Positions 49,027 through 62,000 of a DNA stretch of 64,000 nt are shown here, piece after piece. The notes beneath the pieces are model-generated. The model saw only the letters and a program-made list of their open reading frames with translations. It ran no database searches and was not told where the DNA came from. Origin of the DNA: Temnothorax longispinosus (lineage: Eukaryota > Arthropoda > Insecta > Hymenoptera > Formicidae). How positions within the stretch are numbered: the stretch's first letter is position 1; each line of letters starts with the position of its first letter. Both the position numbers and the translations under genes were made by a program. The stretch is taken from positions 5,394,001-5,458,000 of the forward strand of contig NC_092364.1 in the NCBI RefSeq assembly GCF_030848805.1. The letters run 5' to 3'.

Positions 49027-49498
49027 CACTGAGGGAAAAATATTGTAGAATCAACAAAACAATTTTGTTGATTTTTCAATTTATTGATCCAATTATTTTT
49101 TTTATTGAATTAAGTACACGTCTATTATTTGAACAAAATGAAATAATTGAATTCTAAAAATGGTATCATACAAAATCATTTTTTTAAGTTAATGATCAAT
49201 TTTGTTAACTCAATAAAATAATTTTGTTGAACCAAGAACATTAACGTTTTTAAAAATAGTAAATTTATTCAAAGAAATATTTAGTTAATGTTATATTATG
49301 TATAATTGATAGTATAAAATATTTAGTTAAAAAGAACAAATCAATATAGTCAACAAACAAAATAGTCAAAAAGAACAAAAAAAAAAAAAAAAATATTTTG
49401 TACAAATATTTTTAATCATCTGCTTGGCAACATACAATCTTCTGGTTTTATTAAATCACCAAAATTTTTTTTGAAAAAAATAATTATTTCTTTCAGTG
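49027..49498. mobile_element. TA-flanked element with CACTGARRGAAA ends, ~472 bp
   Basis: Left end CACTGAGGGAAAAA after TA; right end on the - strand CACTGAAAGAAA before TA. The inside is AT-rich with several TTTTGTTGA/TCAACAAAA motifs (49056, 49222 and neighbours) in both orientations. Non-coding, similar in layout to 16939-17495. Confidence 0.6.
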
Positions 49499-49500
49499 TA

Positions 49501-52202
49501 CACACACACATATTTAAATCTTACCTCACAAAAATTATACCGTTTCAATATATTCTTAGTCTTGTTGTACTTTTTTATATATAAAGTTCAGAAAAACAAG
49601 AAGCGAGCTCATACAACACGCTTGCAACTACAAACCACTGCAACGGTGCAATGGTTTATTTTGCAGTCGACGAGATAATAAACAAGTTAAAAACTATATA
49701 TAGAAAGAAATATATGATTTCTCTTTCTTAAATTACTTCTTAAATTTTTATATAAGGATATTTTTTGTATATAATTACGTAGCTCAATATACGAAATATT
49801 TTAGAAATATATTGTCTCCGCGGGACAAAAAATTCAGCGCGCTATTATACACATATATGTATTTCAAACTGTTAACGCAGAATTCAAGATCGGCAATAAA
49901 TTTGTATCTGCGGGAACGTCGAGACGTGTCCGCAGAAAGATCGTAAAGAGAAGCGCCGCACGTAGATTTATACGTTTCTGCGACGATCTCACCTCACCGG
50001 AAAAATTCAGAGCTCCCGTATTGGATCCTCCCACACGCGAGTCGAGATATTTTATAAAAGCCGTAAATTCTCGTTAAGGGCGTTACCCTACGTTAAATAA
50101 TACGCGGCAACTTCGAGAGGAATTATACCGCGGACGTTACATGCACTCCCACCGGATACGACCGTATTTCGCTTCAACAGCGAGCCGTAATTCACTGGTT
50201 TTCACTAATAAATATCGTTAATATGTACACGCTGTATATCTCTCGTTGGTTATAGTGCCACATATAACCGATGAAACCGATGAAACTGTAAAGACGGTTT
50301 ATTCGTGTGGCATAAATGCATAGATACATGAATAATTCCGTTTGAATTGAACGCACTCGTGGTGATAGTTAGCGGAACATAAGTCATGCGTGCGGGCAAA
50401 ACACCTGAAAAATCCTAGGCCTTTGATCTTGGGACGATGATCATCACAATCATGAATTCTTAATCGCATCAGTTTACAAAGTAATAATTGTGACAACGTT
50501 GTTAGTGCAATTATTACATTATTTTTTATCCAATTAAATCGAAATTAAATTTATAGTTTTGAAAATTGCTACGTAAAAAATCATGAAATTTAACTAAGTC
50601 GTCGCAATCATATATAATTATATTTTGTCCCGTATTGGATTTGTGTTGAATCGTCACAACGCTGCGCGACAATGAGGACCATTAATCTTCCAGGCCCTCG
50701 TCGATACCGTCATTGCGTCATTTATCAGGATTCGTCGGACTGCCGTGAATCGTGACGTTTTGTGTTTCGGCAGGCACCCTGCGACGAGTGCGACGAGGGT
50801 TACGACGTTACGGAGCGGGAACGTCGAGAACGGGAAAGACAACAACCGGGGGAAGGGGGATGACCGGCGGTAACCGTGCACGAGTGAGCACGGCGCGTGC
50901 TGCGCTACTTGCATCCGGTCGTGCGTAATACGCAACATACGCGTACGTCGGCTGTCGATAATAACAAGGGCTTGAATAATAGCTTCGGACGAAGCAGGCA
51001 AAACTCAAGTAAAGGAAAGTAAGAATACGTTGAGGAAACACGCTTGTGGAAAAGCGTGTCAGGTACTGTCACATTTATAATATCGTATTACGATCATATG
51101 GTGTTTTATTTTATAGCGCAGACCTATAATAGAGTCAACTAGAGAAATTATTAACGAGGCAACAATAGTTACGAGATAACAGGTTAATAATAATCTAGTC
51201 TACTCCGTTAGCGATACGTAATTAATTAGTTTCTAGAAATCAAATTAATGTGATTAATTTATTATTGACATTTCTGATGCACTTTCTAGACATCTAAAAA
51301 TATGGCAATCTTTATTTTATAATTTTATCTGCTCCCTAAATCTTTCACGAAAAGACGTAATGCGAGTATATATATAGGTACAGGTAAGAAAAATATCGCG
51401 AATAATACACGAGTGACCTGAATTGAAATGAACTGAAAAGAATTCAAATTGATTTCTGGAAACGATATAATTAAGTATGTGCTGTTAATTACATTTCAGT
51501 TTTTTATTAACTCACTATTATTGTCGAATAATTAGACATAAGAAGGTTTCTGATAATTACAAAGTTATATTAAAAATTAATTAAACTTAAATTTCAAAGA
51601 AATTTTGGTTTCCGATTTACTTTACGTAAATTATATATTAGCAAAATTTTTTATTTTAAAATCTGTTTAGTTATTAGAATACTCAAAGTTGAGAGAATTA
51701 TGATCATATCAACATAATTAAACTCCTATTTTACTGAAAAATTATTACCATTATTCAATAATGAAAGCAGGATTGTCACTATTTCGCTTCATATTATTCT
51801 AGATCAATAATTCTCACCCTTCTGTTATTCGTGTCACCCTAAATACGTGTCTCTAGCATGCGGCTGTTTCTACCTATCAACCCTATTTTCCTGACTTTGT
51901 TATCCCAGTCGTATATTACTGTTAACAGTCCTTCCTTAAATAAACACTGAAGAAATAATTTCAATTTTAAAGGATCTATTAACAAACCTCTCGATGCACC
52001 TCGATTGAATATTCTTATTTTAAGTATTGACAAATGAAAGTAACGCACGCGTTTAAAAAACATTATTATTATTTCTAATAAACCCTTATCTAAGCGTTTA
52101 TTTATTTCAATTAAAAAAAATATTCTCTAATTGTACGAACGGTTTGGTTTTATATGTGAAAATCAGAGCGAAGTATGAGCTCTATCACCACAAAAACACC
52201 TT
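49501..52202. other. Alternating AT-rich and CpG-rich DNA, no gene recognised
   Basis: GC-richer patches at about 49820-50200 and 50640-51010; the second has open frames on the - strand of 77-115 codons without recognisable motifs. Confidence 0.5.
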
Positions 52203-52376
52203 TGTAAAAAAAGGTAAAAAAAGAGCGCCAAGTATTCGCGCTCGTCAAAATAGTATTGTGCGAAATAATATTATTTTAACGTATTGTTACTATAAAAGTA
52301 ACAATATCAAACTGAGCATAAATTTATACACATCATAAAATTTATTCTTTCGTCATACTCCTAAAACTGACGTACT
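52203..52376. mobile_element. Short element sharing termini with the 14927 foldback
   Basis: The left end has AAAAAAAGGTAAAAAAAGAG then CGCCAAGTATTCGCG, close to the left terminus at 14927. The right end, GTACTTGGCGAC, is the inverse of GTCGCCAAGTAC. The interior is unrelated and AT-rich. Probably another non-autonomous member or a decayed copy. Confidence 0.5.
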
Positions 52377-53300
52377 TGGCGACCCCGGGTTTTATGGGAA
52401 CCGAGTGAAGGAGGGCGAGTCGTAGCATAATATTTTCCGCGAAATCGAAAGCTATAAAAATGGATACGCAATCCGTGCATACCGCGCGGGATTCGGTGTC
52501 CATCTCGTAGGACGTCCAGCGGACGGGACATTACGACATTTAGGATGCCGGGCGTTCGGAGTACGCCGCGATGAATTTTAGGTATGTCCCGCGATGTTGT
52601 ACGAAGTAAGACCGCATTCCCGCGCACCGTGATATCGTATTTGCGGTATCGTAAAGTAGAAGAGACCGAAACTTTCGTCGGCGGTGCGGCGTGGCGCGAC
52701 GCGGTGCACCAGGTGGAGTTATTCACCCGCGTCTCTCTTTCGCGTTTAGTGTATCTTCCGGTTCATTAACGAGCCAGCTACGGTCTACCGCTTCGATTCC
52801 TTATCGCAACCAGATGCTCCAACGCTTTCGAGAAGGTATGCAAATGAGGCAGCTCACTCCGTCTAGTAGTTACAAAGAATAAAAAAAAAAAGAAAAAGGG
52901 AAATGGAAAAAGGAAAAGATGAATATGCAACGTTAATTAACTTCAAAAAGTCGTTAAACGACATGGTCTCGATGAAGCGGCTTTCCTTCACCGACCTTTT
53001 TCGCGATCGTTACTCGTCTTCCTCTTTGTCTACCGACTCCACGTATCAACGAAAAGATTGCTATATGCTTCATGTGTTTTCTTACGAAGATTTTTCCGTA
53101 ATCAAATGAACATCAAATCCATTATCTGTAAGCTCTAAACGTTTAATTTCGCGATAACGAGGTACGAGTGTTTGAAAACAGCTTTTAATTTTTACAAAGA
53201 CCATCTATTATAAGTTCTAATAGTGACCTAAACTAACCTAATCAAAAGGATTTGTAGCATTTTAAAATCCAATCATTTGTTAAAAAGCTAACATTAGTAA
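52377..53300. other. CpG-rich patch then mixed DNA
   Basis: The stretch 52377-52860 is CpG-dense with short frames on both strands; 52880-53110 has a 68-codon open frame on the + strand with no recognised domain. No assignment. Confidence 0.45.
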
Positions 53301-54220
53301 CAAGGAGACACGAAGAAATATTGCCTTGAGCAAATACAATTTTTATCATTCGCTCTTCTCGAACGCTGGCGACGGGACAGCGTGACAACAAAAGGAAACC
53401 GTCGCACGAAACCCGATTGAAACAATCGGATTCGCGATTTTCCCCCCTCCCCCTCCCTCCGGCCACCCCCCGGGTTTCCTGGCTTTCCGCGTGTGTAATA
53501 CGTTATGAGAAGTCTTCCCCGCGGGCTTCTATCTAGCGGTGCTTCGCTTGCCAAGAATCCGCAGGTCATCGGATCCGAGAGGCAACCCCGCCGCGTCGAC
53601 CCCCCTCTGATCACTCTCGACCACGCTACTCTCGTCGCGTTATCTTCATTCTCGATTGTGGATGTTAGCGTTGCAGTGTTGGGGTGACGCGCGGCGAGGG
53701 CAACTTTAACGGCACGCAGGCGACGTAGACGACCGTAGAGCGTGGTGGCTCGTGCGCGAGGGTGAACGCGCGCGAGCGCGCGCGCACCCTGCAACCCCCT
53801 TCGAGGGGTGACGACGCTGCCCGACGTTCCTCATGGCAGCGGCGGCGGCGGCGGCGTTGGCTGTGATAGTGGAGTCGTCTGTGGCGAGGGGTGCGAGAGG
53901 ACGAGGGAGCGCCCGTACGGGGAACGAAGGGGGTGTGCGGTGGAGGGACCGTCGGTCTATCATCCGCTGGTGGGGGGGAGCCGACGACGAAGAGGTGGGG
54001 AGTTCGCACGTCGACCGGAACGGCCCCACCAAGTTTTATCCAACGATCCGGGAGGCTCGTCGAGGTAGTGGTCCGCGCCCCACAGCCGCGACAGCTCGAA
54101 GCGCGCGCGCCGCGTCTCTCTCCCGAGTTGCGCCTCGCTTCGGAGTTGCGCGTGAGGGAGCGGAGAAGCAGAAGTGCCCGGAGAGGAAGAGAAGTAGCGT
54201 GGCGCGGTGTAACACTACGG

Positions 54221-54228
54221 TATAAAAG
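54221..54228 (+). promoter_or_regulatory. Candidate TATA box
   Basis: TATAAAAG in the middle of highly GC-rich DNA, where such a motif is unlikely by chance. A start site would fall near 54250. Confidence 0.5.
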
Positions 54229-55345
54229 CGAGACGTATACCGCGCGCGTATATACACCGGAGTACCCTGGTCTCTCCCGAGGGCGCCACCCAGCGCGAAA
54301 GGGGTCGGCACGACGTTATATCCGCGAAGAGTGGCCCCCGCGTCGCAGGAGAGAGTGCGGAGTCAGAGTTATTTTTTTTAACCCCGGAGAGAGAGCAATC
54401 GTGTTAATCTCGTGCACCCGCCGTCGATCGTTATTCGGGCCGTGCCGGTGGATGCTCCGGAAGGAGAGCGCCGCGCGACTCCCGTGGGGGACTTGCGGGT
54501 GAAAGTGTCCGGAGCGACGGAAGTGCGCGCGGAGGGAAGGAGGACCTCTTTCGTAGCCGTGGGGCGTCCCGGCGATCCTCGTCGGCCAGGTCGCTCCGCC
54601 GAGGTGCAGTTTCAGTGAGCGGTGGACTGGTGTAATCCGACGAGCGAGACGCGCAGTCTCGCGTACGCGCGCTGACACGCCGCTCGAATTTCGCGGTTAC
54701 TCCGCCGACGACATCCGGATATTGTTACCTGGCCTCTGCACTCGCGCCCGCCCCGGCTAGAGCGAGTTGTTTTCCTGCCGGGGGTTGGTGGTTTCCGGGG
54801 TGGAAGTATCGCACGTATACACCGGGGAGTGTCGCAGGTGCGGAGGAACTCGACGGCAGCAGTGGCCGTGGGGGGGAAGGGGGTGGCATATATATATACA
54901 CCGAGGGGGCGGGGGGGAGTGTGCGGGGGGAAGGTGTGTGTCCTCGCACTCCTGCGCAACCACCGGAGCACCGCCGGAGTCCTGGAGTCGGGAGGAGCCC
55001 CGAGAGTTCACTTGGCGCACACGGGGAACGCTATAGCATCCTGGCTAAACGGATAGCGTATGTATCCAAAATCGCGCTATACCACCTGGATTATATACGC
55101 TGGCGGATCGCGCGGCGTGGCGGTGCCGCGCTACGGCCACTCTCCTTAGGTTCTCTCCTACGCCCCCCAAACAGGTTATTGATTTTGCCCAAGTAAGGAG
55201 GTACACGGATGTAAGCCCGCGTACGCGCCCTGCGGCCTGCGACCTGCTCTCTTTCACCCTCGTGTGTCCTCTCGCCCTTGTGATGCTCTCCCTCTCTATC
55301 ATTTTCCCCTGTCATGCTCCATGCTCCAGCCCTTCATCCGCCATC

Positions 55346-55395
55346 TCCGCCACCGCCACCGCCACCGCCGCCGCCTCCGCCGCCTCCGCCTCCGT
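55346..55395. repeat. CCGCCA/CCGCCT hexamer repeat
   Basis: About eight degenerate copies of CCGCC(A/T/G). Reads as Pro/Ala-rich or Arg-rich in different frames; coding status unknown. Confidence 0.85.
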
Positions 55396-55498
55396 TCATC
55401 CCTTCGTCTGTCTGACTGTCCGTATCCTCGTCGCTCGACTTGTCCTTGATCCTGCGTACCTCTGACGGCAGGTGGACTTACGTGATCTTTCCGCAGTA

Positions 55499-55520
55499 TA
55501 CACACACACACACACACACA
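55499..55520. repeat. (AC)n microsatellite
   Basis: About ten AC dinucleotides directly after the CpG-rich island. Confidence 0.9.
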
Positions 55521-55650
55521 TATACTCGTTTCCTTTTGAAAATACGCGTGGCGTTGCTGTGCTGCATGCTGCTGAACGATACGTTACACCGTTATGCCGT
55601 ATCGATATCGGGTACGCGTTTAATTTGATTGTCGATGGGGATTGGGGTGG

Positions 55651-57050
55651 GATATGGCATTTGAGGTGACGTAATCGAGATATACTGGAGATACGCGGCG
55701 TATATCCAAATGCACTTTTGGATAATTGAATAGAATATATATATCAAGTTAGCTGCCGATCAGCAGTAAGAGAATTAAAACACCGCATTATAACAAAAAA
55801 CTGCTCTCAAGATATACAATCAAGTTCATAACTTGAGGCAAATAAGAGCCGTTGTTAAAGCAAAATATATAAAATATTAAAAGTAACTTTAATATAAAGC
55901 TTACGCGCATTATGTTCTAGCATGATAAATATTCTTATAATCGCAATTGAGGTCGTTGACATGCTTGTAAAGAAATACTACTTTATTTCGTGACGATACT
56001 CTTGGAGCAAATTTTCTTAATCTTAATATGAGCAATTATTCACTTCTTAAGACTTAAACGTATGTTAATTAAACCTTTAAGCAAGCGATCGATGCTGAGC
56101 TCTTTTACTTCGCTTTCCGTTACATATTTCGTGTAATCAGGGATAATTTTTCTTTTTCTATTCTGGATAAATCAAAATCTCTCTCTTGTAGTAAAATTGT
56201 TCGCTCTTATATAGCCAGTAATTGATCATATTAAGATTGAAAACGATCGTAGAATGACGTAACGTATTGCGGGTCGGGCACGTCGTCGATTATGTCGATA
56301 GCGATTTCAGGAAGACGTTCAAACGTTGATAAGAGAACCCATTGCGTATATAGTTGCCATTTGAATCCAAAAGTGTTCAATTTTATCGACTGGCATTGTC
56401 CAACGCGAAAGCTTATCGTGTACGCGTTGTCGACAGACTGCACAGTGTGTATGTACAACTCTTACGTGGCTTTGGAATATTGATATTCCAGTATTTCAAT
56501 TATTTTTAATTTCGCTTTTTCATGCGGAAAGGAGAGACGATACGTATCCCGTGCCATCAACCATGGTGGCTGTTCGACGTCTCTTTCATCTTTTTTTGAA
56601 TAACTCAACGAGAACTTCAAAAAGAACCTATGACTTCTCACTTGTCACTTTTTTTTTACTCTTGAAGCAATATCCCGCAATCAATTTCTCGCGAGCATGC
56701 TATTGAATGACCACTTGGAAAATATCGTTAGATAGATGACTTGAGTGCTTTGCTAAATGAAACTGTCATTTTCATCGCACGCTTATTACTTACATATTAA
56801 AATATCATGATCACTAATGATTTTGAATGAGATTTATCAGATTTCCTAAATCACCGTGTCAATTCAAAGGATCGAAGAAAAGAAGAGTGCTATGTTGTAT
56901 TCTCACATTCGCAACAAACTTATACGAACAGATATAAGCCTAAATGACATCTTGTTTTTGTCAGCGAACAGATAAATACGCAGTAAAACTTTTTGTTTGT
57001 GATTCGATATCTCTTGTGTTAGCTCTAACTCTCAGAATCGTATACTATTA
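55651..57050. other. AT-rich stretch, no gene recognised
   Basis: No convincing exon, repeat boundary or RNA gene was seen. Confidence 0.55.
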
Positions 57051-57059
57051 TCATTCGTT

Positions 57060-57610
57060 GCATATAACGTTCGGAGCATTTTAGCGAGTTCCACTAGTTT
57101 CGATAGTGAACGCGATATCTCTAATAATAATTCATCCTAAAGCGAAACTCTTTCTCGCTTTTCGAAACTCTCGCGGATCGCGCCGTGCCCCCCGTTCGCG
57201 ACACGCCGGCCGTGTCAACGAACCTCCGTGACACATTGTTGCGGAGTAGCGTGACCGTATACTTCAGACAGCAGGTTACGAGCAGATTCCAACTGACACC
57301 GGATCGATCGGCCGGGAGAACTTTTCACGGCGCGCGGGCAGTCGCGGAGACGACGCGCGGCGCGGGCGGCGGAGGAGACGACAGGCGGTGCGGCGGCGGT
57401 GTGGTCTTTCGCGAAACCGGCGGGCTCGTAGTAAATCAATAGAAGCCACGTGAACCCGCGACGAACGATCACTCTGTCACGCTCCGCGGAGGGCCGCGCG
57501 CGACCTCGTGAATTCGACGAGCGTACGGATCGATAATAATTCGGCTGAGGCCGCCTCCGAGAAGGATTTGACCCTTTGAACTCGGGACAATTTTCTGACC
57601 TGGCAGAATA
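57060..57610. other. CpG-rich patch, possibly regulatory or 5' UTR
   Basis: CpG-dense, with GGCGGCGGAGGAG and GGTGCGGCGGCGG segments and open frames on both strands (85 codons on +, 142 on -). No recognised domain. Confidence 0.45.
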
Positions 57611-57744
57611 TTGCTCTCTTTTTATCGAGCCATTCTTACGCAACTATTTTAATACGTGTAGTAAAACTCGTAACTTCCAACCATGCAATCTGAGCAAAAG
57701 ATTCGTTTGCTTTAAATAGCTAATTGGGTTTTCAATGGCTGAAT

Positions 57745-57746
<2 letters not shown>

Positions 57747-57787
<41 letters not shown>
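57747..57787. repeat. (GA)n microsatellite
   Basis: About 20 near-perfect GA dinucleotides. Confidence 0.93.
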
Positions 57788-57790
<3 letters not shown>

Positions 57791-59099
57791 TTCCGATCGA
57801 TATCGTTGTGCGAATTCTCTTAGATCTATATAATATATCTTGTTTCTTTCTTTTGAGGATTATTTTTCAATAAAATTTTTATGAACTATCTTCGTCGTAT
57901 AATTTTAAGTTTTAATATTTAATATCTCAACAACTGCGTCTTGAAATATTTATCCAAGTACACTCGAAGTTAAATGAACAATCAAATTTTTATCAGCTTC
58001 CTCAAGAGTCAATTCGTCAACGTCTGGTATCGAATAATTTTAGAACGCCATCAATCTCTCGCCATTTTTCTTAGTTTATCTTCCAGTATACACTGTCGAA
58101 AAGATATCCGGTATGCTCTTATTTGGATTTATAGAGATGAGATTTCTCGATGAATAATGAACACTAGCTATTGAGATAAAACGTTTCTGCCGTAGTTCTG
58201 GTAACATTGTATCGCTTGGATGCAGCGATAAGACGTGATGCGCGTGGGCAACGGCGTGACACGACACTTCACGAGCACGTTGTAAAACGCTTTATGAATT
58301 AAATGGCGATTTTATAGAATTACTCAACTTGCGAGTTATCGGATAAATAACACGCGTAACACGCTTCTTGTACAGATTTCGCCGGTAATTCACAAAGCAG
58401 CTATTCAGAGATATGTAACATTAATCAACCCGCCCGACGGACATTCGGGATTTATATGTATAATTAAAGGCGCCCCCTTCATTTCCAACCGAGCTTGCAT
58501 TACTCAGCGAACGTAACTGTTAAAATAGCGAGCGATACGTTACGATGAAATAAGAACGCGTTATTCCAACCGCCATTTTAAACGACCTATAATTCGCAAG
58601 GGGATTCGAGGCAGATTTATATTTATTACTTTATACGTGTCATGGAAAAGCATTTGAAGGAATGAAATGTACGTATCGGAATATAAAATAAATATCCATA
58701 TATACGCGCACATAAATTAGAATATACAGTAATATAAAAATTATAAATAAAATTCTGTCCTAAATTTTATCGCAAGATAGCTTTAAAGGGCTTTAAATAT
58801 AAATATGGATGAATTAACGTCATTAGTAATTTCACGTTTCAGCTTACGGCCAATATCTTGCTATAAATATTCACAATATGGCAAAAAAATAACGCGAAGT
58901 CTTCGAAGCAAGTCTTTGAAGAGGGTTTGCGATAGAAATAGAAGCAGAGCACATCTGCAGAGCATGTCTGCCACATCCGGGAGAAGTATCGTAACTATTT
59001 TCAAAATTATTTGGCACATCGCGACACATCAACGGCATGCCTAGAATACCTGTCGTAATATATGAAAGAAGCTTACTAGACAAACAGTGCAGATCATAT
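57788..59099. other. Mixed AT-rich intergenic DNA
   Basis: Contains open frames on both strands at 58805-59083 around CATGTCTGCCACATCC. I could not assign either, and they may belong to an old repeat. Confidence 0.5.
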
Positions 59100-59880
59100 T
59101 GAAAGATATCCGTCCATTAACGTCCCTTTCATCAGCCTTTCATCGGCCTCCGCGTTCACGATAGTTAGTGATACTTTTTTTTTTCAATGAGAGTACGCTT
59201 TATCGGACGAGCAGGTAAAAACATTCCGGACGTTTTTGATATTACGCTTCGTATATGAGCGTTATCTCGCAATACGCGTAATACGAGATGTTTGCTTTAA
59301 CGACAGCGCAAATGTGCAGTCGGTGCTTCCGAGTTAATCCCGAAATTGGAGTGATTCGTATAATTTCCTCGCTTTTGGATGCCCCGCGAAATAGGATTCA
59401 TCTCTAAATCCCTGACGGTTCTGCCGGAGCGGAGGGAGGGGTATATACGGTCAATATAGTCTCGAGGTATAGTATCGCGACCGCAGTAACTATATTTTCG
59501 GGCGCGCTGTTTAATTGCTTTCGTGGGCGTCGCAACGAATCTTCGTGTCTTTCTCTCTCGCGCTTTTCACGTCGATACGAGGCCCGACCGTCCGAACGAA
59601 AGCGACAGCGTGCCGGAGATACAGCGACGCGATGTTCGCGATGATCCGCCGCTTGATGACTGCACGGGACTCGGGAGAGGGCACGATTAATTGCTTTCGT
59701 CCCATCGAATCACCGATCGTTGTTTTTCATCTCGCGCGCAAGTCGCTCTGTAAAACGGGTTTATCAATACGGGTCCGAATATCTCGATAAAAACGTCAAT
59801 AATATCGAACTACAGCGACATGACCGCGGTCGTCGTGCAGACGTCCGGCGAAATAAAGGCGGATTGTCTTTTGTCGTGAG
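59100..59880. other. CpG-richer patch, no gene assigned
   Basis: Moderate GC with many CG dinucleotides and overlapping open frames on both strands (59511-59790). No motif recognised. Confidence 0.45.
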
Positions 59881-59972
59881 AACGAACAAATTAAAGTGAA
59901 ATTTATTATACCAAAATGTGTATTTATTTCTAATCAAAACTATCGCGTATCCTCTCGACTAATGGATATTAA

Positions 59973-60090
59973 GGCCGGTTTTCACACGCAATGATTAGTG
60001 GCGCCAACTGATTGGCATTCATTGGCGCCAAAACCGACTAGCAAACTCACAAGTATTTACACAGTGATTGGCGTATAATATGGAAAATAT
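59973..60090. repeat. Possible transposon end beside TTAA
   Basis: TTAAGGCCGGTTTTCACACG is followed by two direct copies of a TGGCGCCAA-type motif (near 59998 and 60022) and a third ATTGGCG at 60065. GGCCGGTTTTCACAC resembles the ends of several cut-and-paste families. I did not find a matching inverted end, so this may be a truncated copy. Confidence 0.35.
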
Positions 60091-61400
60091 TTAACATTTA
60101 TTAAACACACAGTAAGGGCCTAAGCAGAATGGCTGTCTTGGCAGTGTTTTATGCCTTAAGTCTTTGTCTTATATAACGCACAATACTGTACAGTTTTTTA
60201 GGGTCCAAGTGAAGATGAATAAGATTCTTTCAAAATCAAGAGTTAAACTTTAATATTAATAATAGGAAACGTTATTCTCTGATTAATTTCAATCAATTGA
60301 TTGGTAGATTTATAACAGGCTTAGCAGCCGAAATGTTTAATGTTATTAAACTTAGAAAAATAGAAGCGATTTGCTGGTAAAATTTTCACTGTATAAAGAA
60401 GAGTTGATTTCGAATTTATTAAAATTATTAAATAATAGGAAATACGATACTGATATAATTAGCCACATGGTCTGCATTAACCCGATCTATAAATATTTAA
60501 CGCACTATCGGAAATATCGGAAATGAACATCGCGGTCATGAAAGCACTCGAAACGAAATTTAGGTAGTTGGATCGCGTTTTGATCCACAATATATTCGCG
60601 ATAAAGTACGGTGTACATACTGCGAAACTATCGGTATTCTATCGGCTCCGAAAGCACGATTGTGTGCGATTGTCGTATTGTAAAACGTGCACCGTATGCG
60701 CCGTATCATCAGTCATAATGAAATAAAACTACCAGATGTAGCAATACGAAGGTGTTCGTTTGTTCAATTAATGGCGGGCTCTTCAATCAAAACTCTGACC
60801 CAAATGGCCCAAATGCTAATATCCAATATAGTCACGCGCTGCAGCGTATTTTCTAATAACAATGTAGAGTAAGACCGGTATGCAATTAAGTGAATTACCA
60901 AGTTTCGCAATTTATCCAGTATGGTTAATTGGGATAATTGAGAACTTTGGAAAATGGGACGACGTAGGGAGCTTCCATTAATGAAATTAACAGTTACATT
61001 TCTTCGTTTCGGTTTAACTTTTCAATCATATCATCGTCAATTATTAAGCCTTTCTTGATTTTATTATTAAATAATTATCATGCCTCTCATTTTATCCTAC
61101 CCGTTTTCTGAAACTTGAATATTATATTTACGCGTACGCATTTGGAAGAAATCCAAATTTATCTCGTCCCCATTACATGCGTTATTATACCTGATATTCT
61201 TACATCACAGTTCATCGTACATGACAAATTGAACACACTCGATCAATTATTATTTTTCCGACTTCTTTGATATGTGCATTATAGTCATTGACGTACGAAT
61301 AAAAAAATTTCATTTCGAACAATACAAAACACGTCTAAAAGGCGAGAAGATCTGAAACGTGCGACGGCTTCTGTATTCCATTTTATACATTTGCGTTATC
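60091..61400. other. AT-rich stretch, no gene recognised
   Basis: Short open frames only. No structure noted. Confidence 0.55.
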
Positions 61401-62000
61401 TTAGAGCATTCGAGTTACTCGAAATATCCAGTTATGTGATTATTCAAGTACTCGTAGTCCCAGGACAATCCACCTCCGGTAATGAGGCTCTCCCGGACGC
61501 TGGCACTTTCGGGACAATCTCCACAAGCAGAAATTTCTAGATAATGTCGTAGGGCAACGTCGATGGGGCCCAGACATACCGCCGCAACCGCGTAGCAGCC
61601 GCGGGCCGTGGCGCACGCTAATTGCGTTCGTCGCATCAAAACACAGTCGCTGCATGGTTGCGATCCCCTCGAGCGGTTTGCAAAATGAGGCCAATGACCA
61701 AGCGGCCGCGAGTAGCGTGGAAGCTTGCCAGTGTGTCCCGAAATACAACGGAAGTACACCATTCGCGGGTCAACGTTTTCCAAACCGGCCGTACGTGCCG
61801 CACCGGCATGAAGTTCCGGCGGGTTCTGCGCAGAGCGGTATATTCATTGGGGAGACAACGGATTTTCGATCAGTATTCTTGGACCAATTTGGAATGTCGT
61901 ATCAGAATCTACGAAACGCGAAGCAGCGCGTTTGTATCTCTCGAGCAACACGAATTTTCTGAACGCTGTTCACGGGAAAAATTAGTACTCGCGTAGAACA
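61401..62000. other. GC-richer patch with open frames on both strands, unassigned
   Basis: Frames of 102-124 codons occur on the + strand (61622-61996) and 102-122 on the - strand (61415-61783). The - strand protein has paired Cys (ACATARGCYAVAAVCLG) but matches no family I know. It could be an exon of a gene I cannot recognise, or chance. Confidence 0.35.

Larger units (their letters stand above)
53300..55650 (+). promoter_or_regulatory. Large CpG-rich island, probable promoter and 5' UTR of an unidentified gene
   Basis: The GC-richest part of the window. It has a TATA box at 54221, GGC/GCC repeats at 53830-53850 and 55346-55395, and plausible splice donors at 54615 (GTGAGC) and 55191 (GTAAGG). 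Many overlapping open frames exist on both strands, as expected in GC-rich DNA with few stops, and none matches a protein I know. The + strand is suggested by the TATA box only. Confidence 0.5.

Noticed and set aside
53833..54225. 130-codon frame beginning with a run of Ala
   Set aside because: It is upstream of the TATA box in GC-rich DNA where stops are rare; no recognisable domain and frames overlap on both strands.
54412..54618. 68-codon + frame downstream of the TATA box ending at a GTGAGC donor
   Set aside because: Position is suggestive of a first coding exon, but the translation matches nothing I know and no acceptor exon could be tied to it.
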